Shown here in pieces: positions 44,222-56,204 of a stretch of 64,000 nt of DNA. Within the stretch, counting starts at the first letter, position 1; each line of letters starts with the position of its first letter. Under the pieces are notes generated by a model. The model ran no database searches and was not told the origin of the DNA. It saw only the letters and a list, made by a program, of their open reading frames with translations. The translations under genes were made by a program, and so were the position numbers. The stretch comes from Halichoerus grypus (taxonomy: Eukaryota; Chordata; Mammalia; Carnivora; Phocidae): assembly GCF_964656455.1 (NCBI RefSeq), contig NC_135712.1, forward strand, positions 95,394,294 to 95,458,293. The letters run 5' to 3'.

Positions 44222-44233
44222 ATTCAAAGATTT

Positions 44234-45912
44234 TTATCAAAATGCTATCCACAAAGGTTTTAAAAGTGAAAGAGTTATAATAAACATCAGACACCTCTCT
44301 ACCTTTGTTCCTTTCTAGTCCATTACCCAGACACATTTGCTTTCAACAACTTTAGTTGATTTGTCTGATATTTCCCCCCTCCTCCATATACAAATTATAC
44401 ATACATATAACTTTTTCTTTATCATATGTAGATAGTACCTACTGATTATATATTTCTCTTTTATGTTCACCTCTCTTCCCTTCCTCTATCTTCCCAATAT
44501 CTTTGTAAAACATTTGCTTAAATCATTGGTCAGTTTTACTGTGTAGATATTGTGTATTAACAAATGAGGTAGATATTATTATTATACTTTATCTTTTTTC
44601 AGTCTTTTCCTTACTTAGAGTTAATTGCTTTGCTCCCATCTTTTTCGTTTGATCTTCAATATACCTTTTCAATCTACCTCTGTCGGATCACTCAAATACT
44701 CATTACTATCTTTTCAAATGTTCAAAAAATCTGATCATTTGGAGATTTTACCCCTCTGCCTGTTTCAGTCTGTACTAGCTGCTTTCTAGACTAAGGCATG
44801 GCTGTCCTGGTGGGTCTCCACTTTTTGGCTTTCTTGTTTTGGATCCCCTATTTTAGGCACCAGTCTACCTTTTTCTTGTTTTACCACCACATTTTACCAA
44901 GCACATCCTACAGTGGCTTCCTGAAAATGGACACATGGGATTCAGAGTCCCTGCACTTTTGTACATTTTGTATTCACTCCTCATGCATCAACATTTGAGT
45001 ATAATATTGAATATTTTTCCCATAGCATTTTTCTATGAGCAGCACTTCTCTTTTTAATATGAAATAATTTTCTCTTGTGTTTTAATTCATTCGATGCAAA
45101 TTAATTATTAACTCATGGCCATTACTAAAGTGAATATAACTGGCATATGCATTTTTAGGTGGGCATTTTCATATCTGAGTATATTTTGCCACCACTAAAA
45201 GAAATTAATACCTTATAGTGTGAACTTTGTGAAATATCTTATATATCATCAAAATAATGTGAACAATGTGCATTTGTCACTTTTTGGTTATCTTCTTCAA
45301 GACCCAAGAATATTTGGTGAACTGTAAAGAATAATTGGACTTATGACTTGATATCTGTTGCCAGTTGGAAGAATTAGACCTCTGCTTTATATATTATCAT
45401 TTCTAACACAGTCTACTGGATAAATGCTAAGATTCACAGGTGTATGATGACTTTTTTGTGCTGTTGTTTACTACCAGAAATCCTGGCTTCTCCCATTAAT
45501 ACAAAGACCTTTTGAAATGAAAGTCCAAAAACATGAACTTTAAGATTTTAACATTAAGATAAAAAATGATGTAAAAAATGTTAAGTACAATATAAAAGGT
45601 AGTTTCTATGAAAGTCAGCTTAAGCCCTCTAGAAAATTCTGGGCCAAGCTATAAAAGCATCTCTATGAAAAATAGCAACCCTGAAGTCTCTAAATATTTT
45701 ATTTTTAGATAATACATCACTTCTGTATTCTGACATAACCTTATGCAATATTGTCCACACAGGAGGCGCTCAATAAATAATGGTATGTGAAATAAATGAA
45801 TGAGAGATGTAGTAAATGTTTAAATAAGAAAATTCAGAGTTTTTTGCAGTGGAACCCGTGTAATTATGTAAATTCTGCCTTAATGGTAAATTAGGAAGTT
45901 TCAGTATCTAAA
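44234..45912. other. Unique-looking AT-rich DNA
   Basis: No supported gene. A MIR/L2-type 'gcgctcaataaataatgg' tail lies near 45765-45785. Nothing else recognised. Confidence 0.4.
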
Positions 45913-45924
45913 AATTTCACTTTC

Positions 45925-46006
45925 CTGCTCTCTCTGGCAGCACATATACTAAATTGGACCAATACTGAGCAGACTAGCATGGCCCTGCACAAGGATGACA
46001 CGTAAG
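45925..46006 (+). pseudogene. U6 snRNA retro-pseudogene, 3'-truncated
   Basis: Clear U6 text: TGCTCTCTCTGGCAGCACAT, ATACTAAATTGGACCAATAC, TTAGCATGGCCC-type segment (CTAGCATGGCCCTGCAC) and AAGGATGACACG. The first ~80 nt of the ~107-nt U6 RNA are present; the 3' part is missing and there is no A-tail. A perfect 12-bp duplication AATTTCACTTTC flanks it (45913-45924 and 46007-46018), showing L1-mediated insertion. Substitutions in the 5' stem-loop and the missing 3' end make a functional snRNA very unlikely. Confidence 0.93.
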
Positions 46007-46018
46007 AATTTCACTTTC

Positions 46019-46615
46019 TCCTCCTCCATTTTCTTCTCAATGTTTTACTCGGGCACCAAATTATATGTCTTGTCACCATCTCTGCCACTTGATTGTTAAC
46101 TTTAGGAGAATTAGGTCTGTGATTAATTTACTTTTGTCTTTACCTCAGCAGCTACTGTTTTACTTTATACACAGAAGGTGTTCAATCAGTATCTGTAGGG
46201 TTAATTTATTAAGTGAATCTTTGATTGACTAGCTACCAAGTTCAACAGTATGATAGTACCTTCCCAATAAAGGAATGAGACATTGAATTTGCATGGAAAA
46301 AACATATTAAAGTAAACAGTGGGACAATAATATACAGGCAGCCTGGATAAATAGGAGGACATACCTTTCAAGAAATTCATCTAAAAATTTCACAATAAAT
46401 TAATGCCTTTGAGATCCTTGGCAGACACCTTTAAGTAATAAAAGGAGAATATTGACTTTAACCAACAAGGGGCTTAATTAGGGACCTGATCCTGTTAGGA
46501 TTAAAATAATACTTTGATAATAGCTATTCAAAGAATTTAATTTCACAAAATCCTTTTTAAAAAAACAGGCCTTTTGAAGCCTATCCATGCAAATACTTGA
46601 AGTTTAAGAAGCATT
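46019..46615. other. No recognised feature
   Basis: AT-rich DNA with a possible degraded MIR/L2 tail at about 46130-46230. No gene. Confidence 0.4.
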
Positions 46616-46630
46616 AGAAAGTTGCAAAGA

Positions 46631-46826
46631 GGGGTGACTGGGTAGCTCAGTTGGTTAAGCGTCTGCCTATGGCTCAGGTCATGATCCCAGGGTCCTGGGA
46701 TTGAGACCCACGTCAGGCTCTCTGCTCAGTGGGGAGTCTGCTTCTCCCTCTCCCTCTGCCCCTGCCCCCCTGCTCATGCACTCTCTCTCTCTCTCTCTCA
46801 AATAAGTAAATAAAATCTTAAAAAAA
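46631..46826 (+). mobile_element. CAN-SINE (SINEC)
   Basis: GGGGTGACTGGGTAGCTCAG head to AAATAAAATCTTAAAAAAA. A 15-bp duplication AGAAAGTTGCAAAGA with one mismatch at 46616-46630 and 46827-46841. Confidence 0.96.
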
Positions 46827-46841
46827 AGAAAGTTGGAAAGA

Positions 46842-48295
46842 TAACTTTTTCTTCATAACTAGAGAAAAGATGAAAAATGAATAAAGGAATCTGAGTAAAC
46901 ATAAATATGTTAATTTGAGGGAAAAGTTAAAAACCCGAATGCTGAAGGATGACTTAGGTCTTGAATCCCTGTCAGGGAATTTAATTAATGGGAAAGCCAC
47001 TTGAGATTTTCCAGTTCTTTCATGATCGCATTGTGTTCGCTCATCTAACGAGTAGTAGCTGTATGTAATTTCTTACAGTAACACTGAAATGAAGCATCAC
47101 AAAGTTCACCTCTAGATTAGAATACCAACTCAAATTGCCATGTTTTCTTGCTTACCTCTTTCTCTGAATCTCCTTGGCTGCTAGGCGACATGCAGATTCC
47201 TTGAGGGCAGGGCTTGCTTACTTTGCAGAAGTCTAGAATCACGCCACCGCACCCATGGCATTTAGAAGTATTCTTCAATGTTGATTAAAGTGGGACTTTT
47301 TTCTATTCATTACAGATTTTCTATTTGATTACTTACAACTTGCTATTATATAAATCAGAAGTCCACTGGTTATGAAATTTTATTAGCTTTTGAACTGTTT
47401 GGGAGACAATGAATGTTGTCCCTGGATAAATAAGTCAGAAGACAGAGGCAATGATGGAGGGTCCAAGTCCTATTACAGCTACCATTTGCTTTCCCTTCAC
47501 AAAGGGAATCTTTGTACCCTGACACAATCTCCTCCCTGTGTCTATTTCTATTTAGATGAGATACAGACATACATGATTGGTTCAGTGCAATTTGTCAGAA
47601 GGTCTGAATAAGCAGCTCTAGTATCATGACTCCGGGTTAATAGTATAAGTTTTGTAGAAGGACAACAGTTTACCAAAGCCATGGTCACACTTACTGAACA
47701 ATGAGGTCAAATTTAAAGCTGAATAACTCCTTTTTCAGTCTACTGGCTTCTTAGAAACATTCCAAACCTGGAAACTAATATATATTTTGTGTACTCTGAA
47801 AATTTTAATTTGTTTCTTTCCTCCCTGGACTTTTACTAAAAGGGCTGAGAGGCAAATACATTTGTTTATTAATAACTCATCATTAGTAAAAAATCATTTA
47901 TTATTAAAAGCATTTCTCTTCATGCTACTCTGCAAATTATAAGACAACATCAACTTTAGAAAATTAGTTACATCTTTCTAATTTATCTGTTCCAGTAAGC
48001 ATGTTGTAAGCCTTACTTTTGATAAGTAAATTGGTAGTAAATTGTTGATAGACACTGAAATAACAATTTTTTAAAATTAAGTACTGGAATAACTTAAATG
48101 AGTGAAAAAAGACTGCTATAGTCCAAATGATATCTGTTATGTTCAAGTTTTAGACTGTTAAATTATGTTTCTAGGATGATCAAGAAAATAAAAACTAATT
48201 TTTTAAATCATGGCTCTTCTTCTGATTAAGATAATTAATGTCAGTTATAGGAAATTGGAAAAGCAGAAAGTTATAAAGAATAAGACTAAATGGCC
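46842..48295. other. Unique-looking DNA
   Basis: No supported gene. 'ttccttgagggcagggcttg' at about 47197 is typical of L2/MIR-type tails. Confidence 0.4.
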
Positions 48296-48299
48296 GACT

Positions 48300-49080
48300 C
48301 ATATCTTCTATTAGGAATTTAATTTGGTATAACATTTTTGGAGGACAGTTTAGCAATACTATTTTTAAAAGCATATAATCTATAACCTAGCAGTTACCTT
48401 CCAGGAATTTAAGAAATAACTGCCTCAGTAAGGGAAGATATATCCATAGAGACAGTCTTGAAATATTTCTCTTAATAGCAAAGAACACAATCAAAATAAG
48501 TTCATTAATAAGAGTATAGCAAAACATGTTATGGGTTTACATTAGTTAAAACTTGATTCATTCAACAAGTATTTGTTGAGAACCTGCTATATGGTAGGAC
48601 TAACCTAAGCACTTGGATATGGCAGTAAATGAAGAACTCTTTATCCAATGAAGCTTACCTGTGGAAGGAAATAGACAATAAACATAATGAAGGACTAAAT
48701 TATGTAACATGTTTGGAGGCGAGCAGTGTTATACAAACAATAAAAAGAATGATGTAGATATATGTGTACAGATCTGAAAATATGTCCACAGTGTATTTGT
48801 AATTAAAAAAAATAAGTTTTGTACATATATATCAGGACTCCTTTTTATAAAAAATAAATATGTATGTGAATGTAATGTAAATATGCATAAATATGTCTGC
48901 ATAAACTTGGGATAACATCTACAAAGACCATTTCAAATTGTTAATATAACAAGTCTAGTGTGAGATGTGGGAGGGGAGAATACACATCAGTGTATATACA
49001 CATTGTGGTAGATTTACAGGTGATTTCTTTTTTCTTTTTATATATTTTTAAAGTATTTTTCAAATTAAAAATAATAAAAT
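48300..49080 (+). mobile_element. Ancient L1 pieces flanking an L2-like piece
   Basis: 48300-48545 (TTGGAGGACAGTTTAGCAATAC, 'ccttccaggaatttaagaaa') and about 48735-49080 (AATAAAAAGAATGATGTAGAT, 'gaaaatatgtccacagtgtat') are old plus-strand L1 ORF2/3' text. 48551-48690 (TTCATTCAACAAGTATTTG, 'gagaacctgctatatgg') is L2-like. The insertion order is unclear. Confidence 0.6.
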
Positions 49081-51035
49081 TCTTTTTATCACTACTCAGA
49101 TAAAATAATTTTAACACTTTGATAGGCATCTACTCAACATTTATTTAAATCTCTGATAACAATGAAATAATCCATGGTTCTTATAATTTTGAGAACTCAA
49201 CATCATTTAGTATAGAAATAAAGTTATGGACCCTCTTGCAAAAAGCCTGCACACACCAAAAGGGGATTACAGTGATTGATTTTCCAAAGCATATCTGGTT
49301 TAGAAATGCTGCTATGAAGTAAAGAGACTGATTTTCTCTTGAAAAACAGACAAACCCCCTAACTTTTTCCTTTATGTTATAGTAATATCATTAAAAGAAT
49401 GATATTTAATAACAAAATATGTAGCTCGAACTTATATTATTTTTCTGTATTTGGAATTACACTCTCAAATATCTATTTATGCCTCACAAATTTACTAAGT
49501 CTTAACTAAACATATTAAAATAGTTCTCAAATAATTTTGGGTACTTTAATGTGGGAAGTTACCTGCCGTCCTCTCCCCCACAGCCCCGTATATGAAGATG
49601 TTCTGTACATCATTATTCTGATATCAGGATTAAGTCTGCATTTGATTTATTGATATGCCACTCTGTTCAACTTGCGAAGTATTTTGAATGTGATGTGCTA
49701 ATAAATAATCAAGATACAAATTAAATGTATATAAAACATACAACTTTTAAGTCAGCATTCTTTTTAATGATAAGCTAAGGTGTTTTGTAAAAATAATGGA
49801 TAAATCTTCATTCCAAAAATTAGTAATGTTTCAAGAATGATTAAAATAAGAATGTTGCTAGGATTCAAAATTTAAAGGGCAACATGAAATGACTCCAGGT
49901 AGAATAGATTTATGTGTAAGGTAAGGAGAGTTGAATGAGACTTTAAATAAATTTTAAACTTAATTTTCTTAGCTAGGAATCTCAGCTATCACAAGTTGTT
50001 TATCATAGTCAGGTATTTAATAACTGTTGATTAATGATTTTCTCAAAATTATGTCTTAATTTCAGAAAGTCATATAGCTTAGTGACATTTTCACTTTGCT
50101 GAGAAGGTATATTCCAATTTCATTTCTCCATCATTTTTATGTTTTGAAGACGTTTATTGCAGACCATGGATCTACCTGACATTCTCGACTGCTCTGATCA
50201 TTCAGTGGTGCATTTCTTTGAATTCTAGAGATCTTAAAATACTGGTACAGTTTTAAATTTGATGGGAAGGGAGGATCTAGGAATGAGTGCCGCCCTTACT
50301 CAGTAGCAAGGAGAATGAATCCATGGCAATCCAAAGTCCCAGTTTAACAAAGAATGTAATATTAATGCAATCTTGGTGATATCATGAAACATAAATGGAA
50401 ATTATGAAGTGTTTGAGGTAAAGCTAGCTTAATGCTATATGGGTTAGCAATTTTTCTGCTTCACTGCTTCACTTATTTATCTTTAGATAAATACCACCTG
50501 GGAATAAGTGGTGTTTTGCTTCACATATGCACAGGTACACATTACAATCAGTCGATGTTGGAGTCTGGCTATCAGCCATGCTGAGTATTAGCCCATAGCG
50601 GGGATTAGGTGACACAAAACTATTCAGTCCATTTTACAAGTGTGATTTTATGCAGGTGGTTTGGCTTGTTTGTTTCGTGAGTACCATCTTGGCTCTTAAC
50701 GGATAAAATTTTAAATGCCATATTCAGGAAACATTTATAAGAATGTTCCCTGCTATCTCCATCATTATCCACCCATCATCAAAACTTGATAGGTGGCCGT
50801 GTGATGAATACTTTAAAGGACTGAGAAAGTTATCTTTCACTAAGATATGCTACCATTGGGATAAATCAGATCTTGAATAAAAGCCAAAGGCTTAATTCTG
50901 AATGATATTAGGAATATTACTCATATCCTGGGTGTGACAAAATATCTTGGATAACATATTAATGAATAAGTTTATTATGGGTTACTGGAGAAGATTGATT
51001 TTTTTTGAGATTTTGCTTTACCTGATCTCAATAAC
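49081..51035. other. Unique-looking AT-rich DNA
   Basis: Nearly 2 kb without recognised repeat or gene, apart from the 35-bp segment at 50332-50366 that recurs at 52785-52819. Confidence 0.4.
50332..50366 (+). repeat. 35-bp exact dispersed repeat, copy 1
   Basis: Begins CAAAGTCCCAGTTTAACAAA and ends AATATTAAT. It is identical to 52785-52819, and similarity stops abruptly on both sides. Confidence 0.97.
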
Positions 51036-51039
51036 AAGA

Positions 51040-51412
51040 GTAAAAGTAATGATAATGAGAGCTAACCTAAATTAAGTATGTACTACATGAAAGACTGCTA
51101 AATATTTTATATGATTCTTTTATCTGGTAAGGATTCACCTTGCTATGAGGCAGATAGTGCTATTATTCTCATTTTATTTTTTTAAAGATTTTATTTACTT
51201 GAGAGAGAGCACGCGAGAGAGAGAGAGCATGATTGGGGGGGAGGGGCAAAGGCAGAGGGAGAAGTAGACTCTTGGCTGAGCAGGGAGCCCAATGTGGGGC
51301 TCAATCCCAGGACCCTGGGATCATGACCTGAGCCGAAGGCAGACGCTTAACCGACTGAGTCACCCAGGCGTCCTATTCTAATTTTATATGTGAGGAAATG
51401 GATACTCTGTGT
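51040..51412 (-). mobile_element. MIR-type fragment split by a SINE
   Basis: 'gagagctaacctaaattaagtatgtactacatg' and 'ctatgaggcagatagtgctattattctcattttat' precede the SINE; 'atgtgaggaaatggatac' follows it. This is the order of MIR-family repeats with the 3' side to the right. Confidence 0.6.
51178..51373 (-). mobile_element. CAN-SINE (SINEC)
   Basis: Reverse SINE. A 14-bp duplication with one mismatch, TATTCTCATTTTAT (51164-51177) and TATTCTAATTTTAT (51374-51387). Confidence 0.95.
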
Positions 51413-51417
51413 ATCAT

Positions 51418-52002
51418 TTTCTTTTGCTTTGTAATAAATCATCACAAACTTCCCAGCTTAAAACAACACATTTATTAGCTCACAGTTCTCTAGGGCAGAA
51501 GTCCCGGCACTGCATGACTTGGTTCTCTGCTCAGGATCTCACAATGCCAAAATCAAGGAGTCCACGCAACTGCTTTCCCATCTAGAGCCTACGAAGAAGA
51601 ATCGACTTCCAACCTCATTCAGGCCATTGGCAGAACCGCATTCCTTGAGGCTATAGAACGGAGGTTCCAGTCTCCTTGCTGGCTGTCAGTTGGGGGTTGC
51701 TCTCAGTTCCCAGAGGCTGCCTACATTTTTGGCCATGTGGCCCCCTATATCTTTAAAGCAGGCAATGTGAAAACTCCTGTCAAATCTCTGGCTCCTTTGT
51801 CTCTAATGTCAAGACCCAGATTTAAAAGGGTCATGTGTTTAGGTCAGGTCTTTTCTTTCTTAAAGTCAACTCTGCCATACGACATAATCCAGTCATGGGA
51901 GGGACTGTACTGTCACCTTCACAGTTCCCGCTCACACTTGAGGAGGGCATTATACCAGGGTTGAGTCACTGCAGGTGATCTTAGAATTCTGCCTACTACA
52001 CC
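51418..52002 (-). mobile_element. MLT1-type MaLR LTR relic
   Basis: CTTTGTAATAAATCATCACAAA, CTTAAAACAACACATTTATTAG, CTCACAGTTCTCTAGGGCAG at the left and 'gatcttagaattctgcctactaca' at the right match a reversed MLT1-class LTR. The apparent 75-codon ORF inside (51737-51964) is incidental. Confidence 0.7.
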
Positions 52003-52712
52003 CTGATAGCATAAATAAGTTACCTATGCAGCAGAGCTAAAAACTGGCCAACTCTAGAGCTTTGCCAGATAGGCCCCGTACATTGAATTTAAAGCTACAG
52101 ATTAGTGGGGAATGTCTGGCCATTATATTATTGGATGGTGCCTCTTGGAGTTCTGGAGTCATCCTGACTAGACCATGTCATCTCTTACTTCATTCTAAAC
52201 CCATATCTGTTCCATAATTTTTTAAATTTTATTACTATGATACATGCGTTTAGTTAAAAAAGTCAGGGGACACCATAAAGCTTATTTTTATTTTTTATTT
52301 TGAAATAAATTTAACTTACAGAAAAGCTGCAAAATTTAGAAATTCCATGTACCTACCACCCAGGTTCCCTATTTGTTAATATCTTACCACATTTACCTTA
52401 TTGGTCTCTCTCTCTCTGTGTATATTATTTATTAACAACTTTATAGAAATGCAATATATCATAAAGGTTGGCTGTTAAAAGTGTACAATTCAAGAGGGGG
52501 AAAGGTAGGGGGAAAATATGCAATTCAGTTATTTTTAGAGTTGTGCAACCGTCACTCTAATTTTATTTTTAATTTAATTTAATTTTAATTTTCCATTACC
52601 CCTCAGAGAAACTTTGTATCCATTATCAATCATTCTCTTCCTCCTCCCACTTAGTCCCAGCCAACCACTAATCTACTTTTTGTTTCTAGGGAGTTGCCCG
52701 TTCTGGTCATTT

Positions 52713-53116
52713 CCCAGAGATGGAATGTGCTGCTGCTAATTCATCATGGTATAGGTTCAGGGGTGAAATTATACCCAAAGTTGGCAAAGTCCCAGTTTAA
52801 CAAAGAATGTAATATTAATTTTATAAAGCATATCCTTGGAAATATAATTTCTGGGACATCTAGGTTCCTACAGTTGATATATGAAGAATTTATCTATTTT
52901 CCTGACTTCAGTAAATTGTTAAATATCCTCAAAGTTTTAATAAATGTATTTGCTTATTCATTTTTTAAAACTTTGTTCTCCTTGGGATTCAAAAGCCTCT
53001 ATTATTCTTAGGTGTAACTTGAATTGATGACGATTTCCTTTTTTTTACTGTCTCTTTAAATATACAACATGTAACACTTCTGTATTTTAAATATTTAATC
53101 AAAACAAGCTCAAAAC
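52713..53116. other. Foreign ~400-bp insert in the old L1
   Basis: Text here does not fit L1, while both sides do. It contains the second copy of the 35-bp repeat and 'gttttaataaatgtatttgcttattcatttttt'. No family recognised. The 105-codon frame at 52694-53011 starts in the L1 and has no motif. Confidence 0.5.
52785..52819 (+). repeat. 35-bp exact dispersed repeat, copy 2
   Basis: Identical to 50332-50366, about 2.45 kb away, same orientation. Confidence 0.97.
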
Positions 53117-54771
53117 AAAATATGTGATCTTTGGTGACTGGCTTCTTTCATGTAGCATAATGTTTCTGAGTTTATCCATGTTATAACACCTATCCATACT
53201 TAATTCCTTCTTATGGCCAATAATATTCCATTTTATAGAGGTACTACATTTTGTTTAACCATTCTTCAGTCGATAAAAATTTGGGTTTTGATATTCAGTT
53301 ATTATGAATAATGCTGCTATGAACATTTATATACAAGTTTTAGGTGGATATATGTATTCATTCTGGGGAATAGATACCTAGAATTGAGATTTCTGGGTCA
53401 TATGGTAACTCTATGTTTAACATTTTGAGGAACTGACTGTTTCCTAAAGCAGCTGTACTATTTATCTTTCCATCAAGCAATGTTTGAGCATTCCAATTTC
53501 TCCACATCCTCGTCAACACTTACTATTGCCTATCTTTTTAATTGTAGTTTTCTTAGAGTATGTGAAGTGTTATTTCATTGTGGTTTATTTGCATTTCCCT
53601 AATGACTAATAATAATCTTTTCACGGTCTTTTTGGCAATTTGTGTATCTTCTTTGTAGAATTGTCTATACAGATCCTTTTCCCTTTTCTAAATTGTGTTG
53701 TCTTTGAGCTGTAAGTTATTTTTATATTCAAGAGTTCTTTATGTATCAACGGTGTCCTTTGAAGTACACCATTTAAAATTTTGATGAAGTCCAGTTTATC
53801 TATTTTATTTCCTTAGTGACTTGTGCTTTAAGTGTCGTATCCAGGAAAACATTACCTAATTCAAAGTCATAAAGATTTACACCTTCAAAGAATATTAAAG
53901 TTTAGCTCTTACATTTAGGTCTTTGATTTTGGGTTAATTTTTAACATGTGACGTAGAAGTCCAACTGTATTCTTTTGTAGGTCGATATCTGGTTGTGCAA
54001 GCATTGTACGTCAAAAGATTATTCTTTCCCCATTAAATTGTTTGACATCCTTGTCGACAATCAATTGCCCATTAATGTTTGGGTTTATTTCTGGACTCTA
54101 AATTCTATTTCATTGATCTATATGTCTCTCTTTATGTCAGTACCACACATTCTTGATTACTGCAGTTTTGTAATGGAATTGGCAAGCATGCATCCCCCAA
54201 CTTCATTCTTTTTCAAGGTTGTTTTGGCTACTCTGAGTCTCTTGTATTCCCATATGACTTTTAAGATCAGCTTGTCAATTAAAAAAAAAAAAAAAAGCCA
54301 GCTGGGATTTTGATTACATTGAATCTGCAGATCAATATGGTAAGTTTTGCCATCTTAACATGAAGTCTTTCCATTCATGAACATAGATGTCTTTCCATTT
54401 ATTTAAGTGCTTTTTAATTCCTTTCAACAATATTTTGTAATTTTCAACGTAGAAATCTTATACTTTTGTTATTTTTATTCTTAAGCATTTTAATTTTTGA
54501 TGCTATTATAAATGAAATTGTTTTTAATTTCATTTTCAGATTGGTCAAAGCTTGTGCAAAGAAATGCAATTGACTATTGTATGTTGGTCTTGTGTCCCGT
54601 AACCTTGCTGAATTCATTTATTAACTCTAATAGGTTTTCATGGATTCCTTAGGATTTTCTGCATGAAAGATTATTTCATCTGCAAATAGAGGTAGTTTTA
54701 CTGTTTATTTTCTATCTGGAAAAGCCTAACTTACCTGGTAGAAACTTCCAATAATGCTTTTTTTTTAAACA

Positions 54772-54802
54772 TTTTTTTTATTTTGTTATGTTAATCACCA
54801 TG
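54772..54802 (-). mobile_element. Ultra-short young L1 3' tip
   Basis: T run, then ATTTTGTTATGTTAATCACCA, identical in style to the terminal bases of the young minus-strand L1 at 31790, then an abrupt change. An insertion of only about 30 bp. Confidence 0.65.
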
Positions 54803-54875
54803 ATTTTATATAAAATATTTTTCATTTCTTCTGATCCAGGATTATGTTCTGCATATACCAATAATAGCTCGAAAG

Positions 54876-55050
54876 GGGGCGCCTGGGTGGCTCAGTCGGT
54901 AAAGCATCTGCCTTTGGCTCAGGTCATGATCCCAGGGTCCTGGGATTGAGAGTTCCACATCGGGCTCCCTGCTCAGCAGGCAGTCTGCTTCTCCCTCTGC
55001 CTCTACTCGTGCTCTCACTCTCTCTCAAATAAATAAATAAAATCTTTAAA
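54876..55050 (+). mobile_element. CAN-SINE (SINEC), young
   Basis: GGGGCGCCTGGGTGGCTCAG head to AAATAAATAAATAAAATCTTT. Short duplication AATAATAG at 54861-54868 and 55051-55058. Confidence 0.96.
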
Positions 55051-55058
55051 AATAATAG

Positions 55059-55973
55059 TAGTTCAATAGACACCTCCAGTCTGGTAGTTTTCCAAGTGTT
55101 TTCTTGTCTTTTGTGACCTTGATATTTTTGGAGAGTACAGGTTAGTCATTTGCTAGAATTCTTCAACATTAGCTTGTCTGATATTTTCTCATGATCAGAT
55201 CCAGGTAATGATTTTTGGTAGGAAATCCACAGAAATGGTTCTGTGTTCTCAGTGAGGCATGTGACGGACGTTGTTTTGCCCCATTACTCATGATAACTTT
55301 GAACGTTTTGGTAGAATGATATCTACCCAGTTTATTCACTGTAAAGTTTACAAATAACTATATATATATCCTGTTATTCAAGAAACTCATCCACTTGCCT
55401 TATCATCCATTGATGATTCATTCCTGAATCAGTTATTATTATGATAATTGCTAAATACTGATTCTTTTCCTTATCATTCCTTCAAATTATGTTATTTGAC
55501 CTTCTATTTTAACATATGACTTTCCTTCTCCACTTAAAAAATCACTCACTCATTTTTCAAATCAATATGGAAATATGAATTCCCATTTCATTCAGTAAGT
55601 TGTAATTATTACTGTCATTATTTATTTTGAGGCTAAAATTATTTAACTTTTGGCTAGTGGGAGCCCCTTCAAGCTGGCTTCTAGGCCCTTTTTGTAAATC
55701 CTTCAGCCATTTTATTGAGTACCTCCTGTGACAAAAAGATGTACTAGGCTTGTCATGTACTTTTTCTGTTTAAGCCCTGGAATCAGCCATTTCTCCAAGG
55801 AGTACTGGGTTTTTTATTAAAAATTAAGAATATTATTTAGAAACAAAGATCTAAGTACTAGATGTTTTCATTGCTACTGAGATATTATTACTTCTGGGTC
55901 TCTCAGAAGGCAGAAATAAGAAAGATATCTTCACAGACACACTCATACACATGTACTTACATCTATATCTATT
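55059..55973. other. AT-rich DNA, possibly old LINE sequence
   Basis: No gene. 'gctagtgggagccccttcaagctggc' at about 55660 is typical of an old dispersed repeat, but I cannot name it with confidence. Confidence 0.35.
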
Positions 55974-55990
55974 TCCATATGTGTATTCTT

Positions 55991-56187
55991 TTTTTTTTTT
56001 TTTTAAAGATTTTATTTATTTATTTGAGAGAGAGAATGAGAGAGAGAGCATGAGAGGGGGGAAGGTCAGAGGGAGAAGCAGACACCCTGCCGAGCAGGGA
56101 GCCCGATGCGGGACTCGATCCAGGGACTCCAGGATCATGACCTGAGCCGAAGGCAGTCGCTTAACCAACTGAGCCACCCAGGCGCCC
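55991..56187 (-). mobile_element. CAN-SINE, GACTCCAGGATCATGACC subfamily
   Basis: Reverse SINE with a perfect 17-bp duplication TCCATATGTGTATTCTT at 55974-55990 and 56188-56204. Nearly identical in its right half to the copies at 11797 and 60539. Confidence 0.97.
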
Positions 56188-56204
56188 TCCATATGTGTAT
56201 TCTT

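Larger units (their letters stand above)
52230..54765 (-). mobile_element. Old LINE-1, long minus-strand copy, interrupted
   Basis: Left part: 3' UTR-like text to about 52712. From about 53117, ORF2 runs backwards: 'gactggcttctttcatgtagcataatg', CTGGGTCATATGGTAACTC, 'ttgtggtttatttgcatttccctaatgac', 'attctatttcattgatctatatgtc', 'cattgaatctgcagatcaatatgg'. Heavily mutated with no long open frame. About 400 bp of unrelated DNA (52713-53116) sits inside. Confidence 0.85.

Noticed and set aside
45925..46006. Functional U6 snRNA gene
   Set aside because: 3' third missing, several substitutions, insertion duplications present and no upstream polymerase III promoter elements seen.
52694..53011. 105-codon frame in the old L1
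   Set aside because: Crosses the boundary between old L1 and the foreign insert, with no motif.
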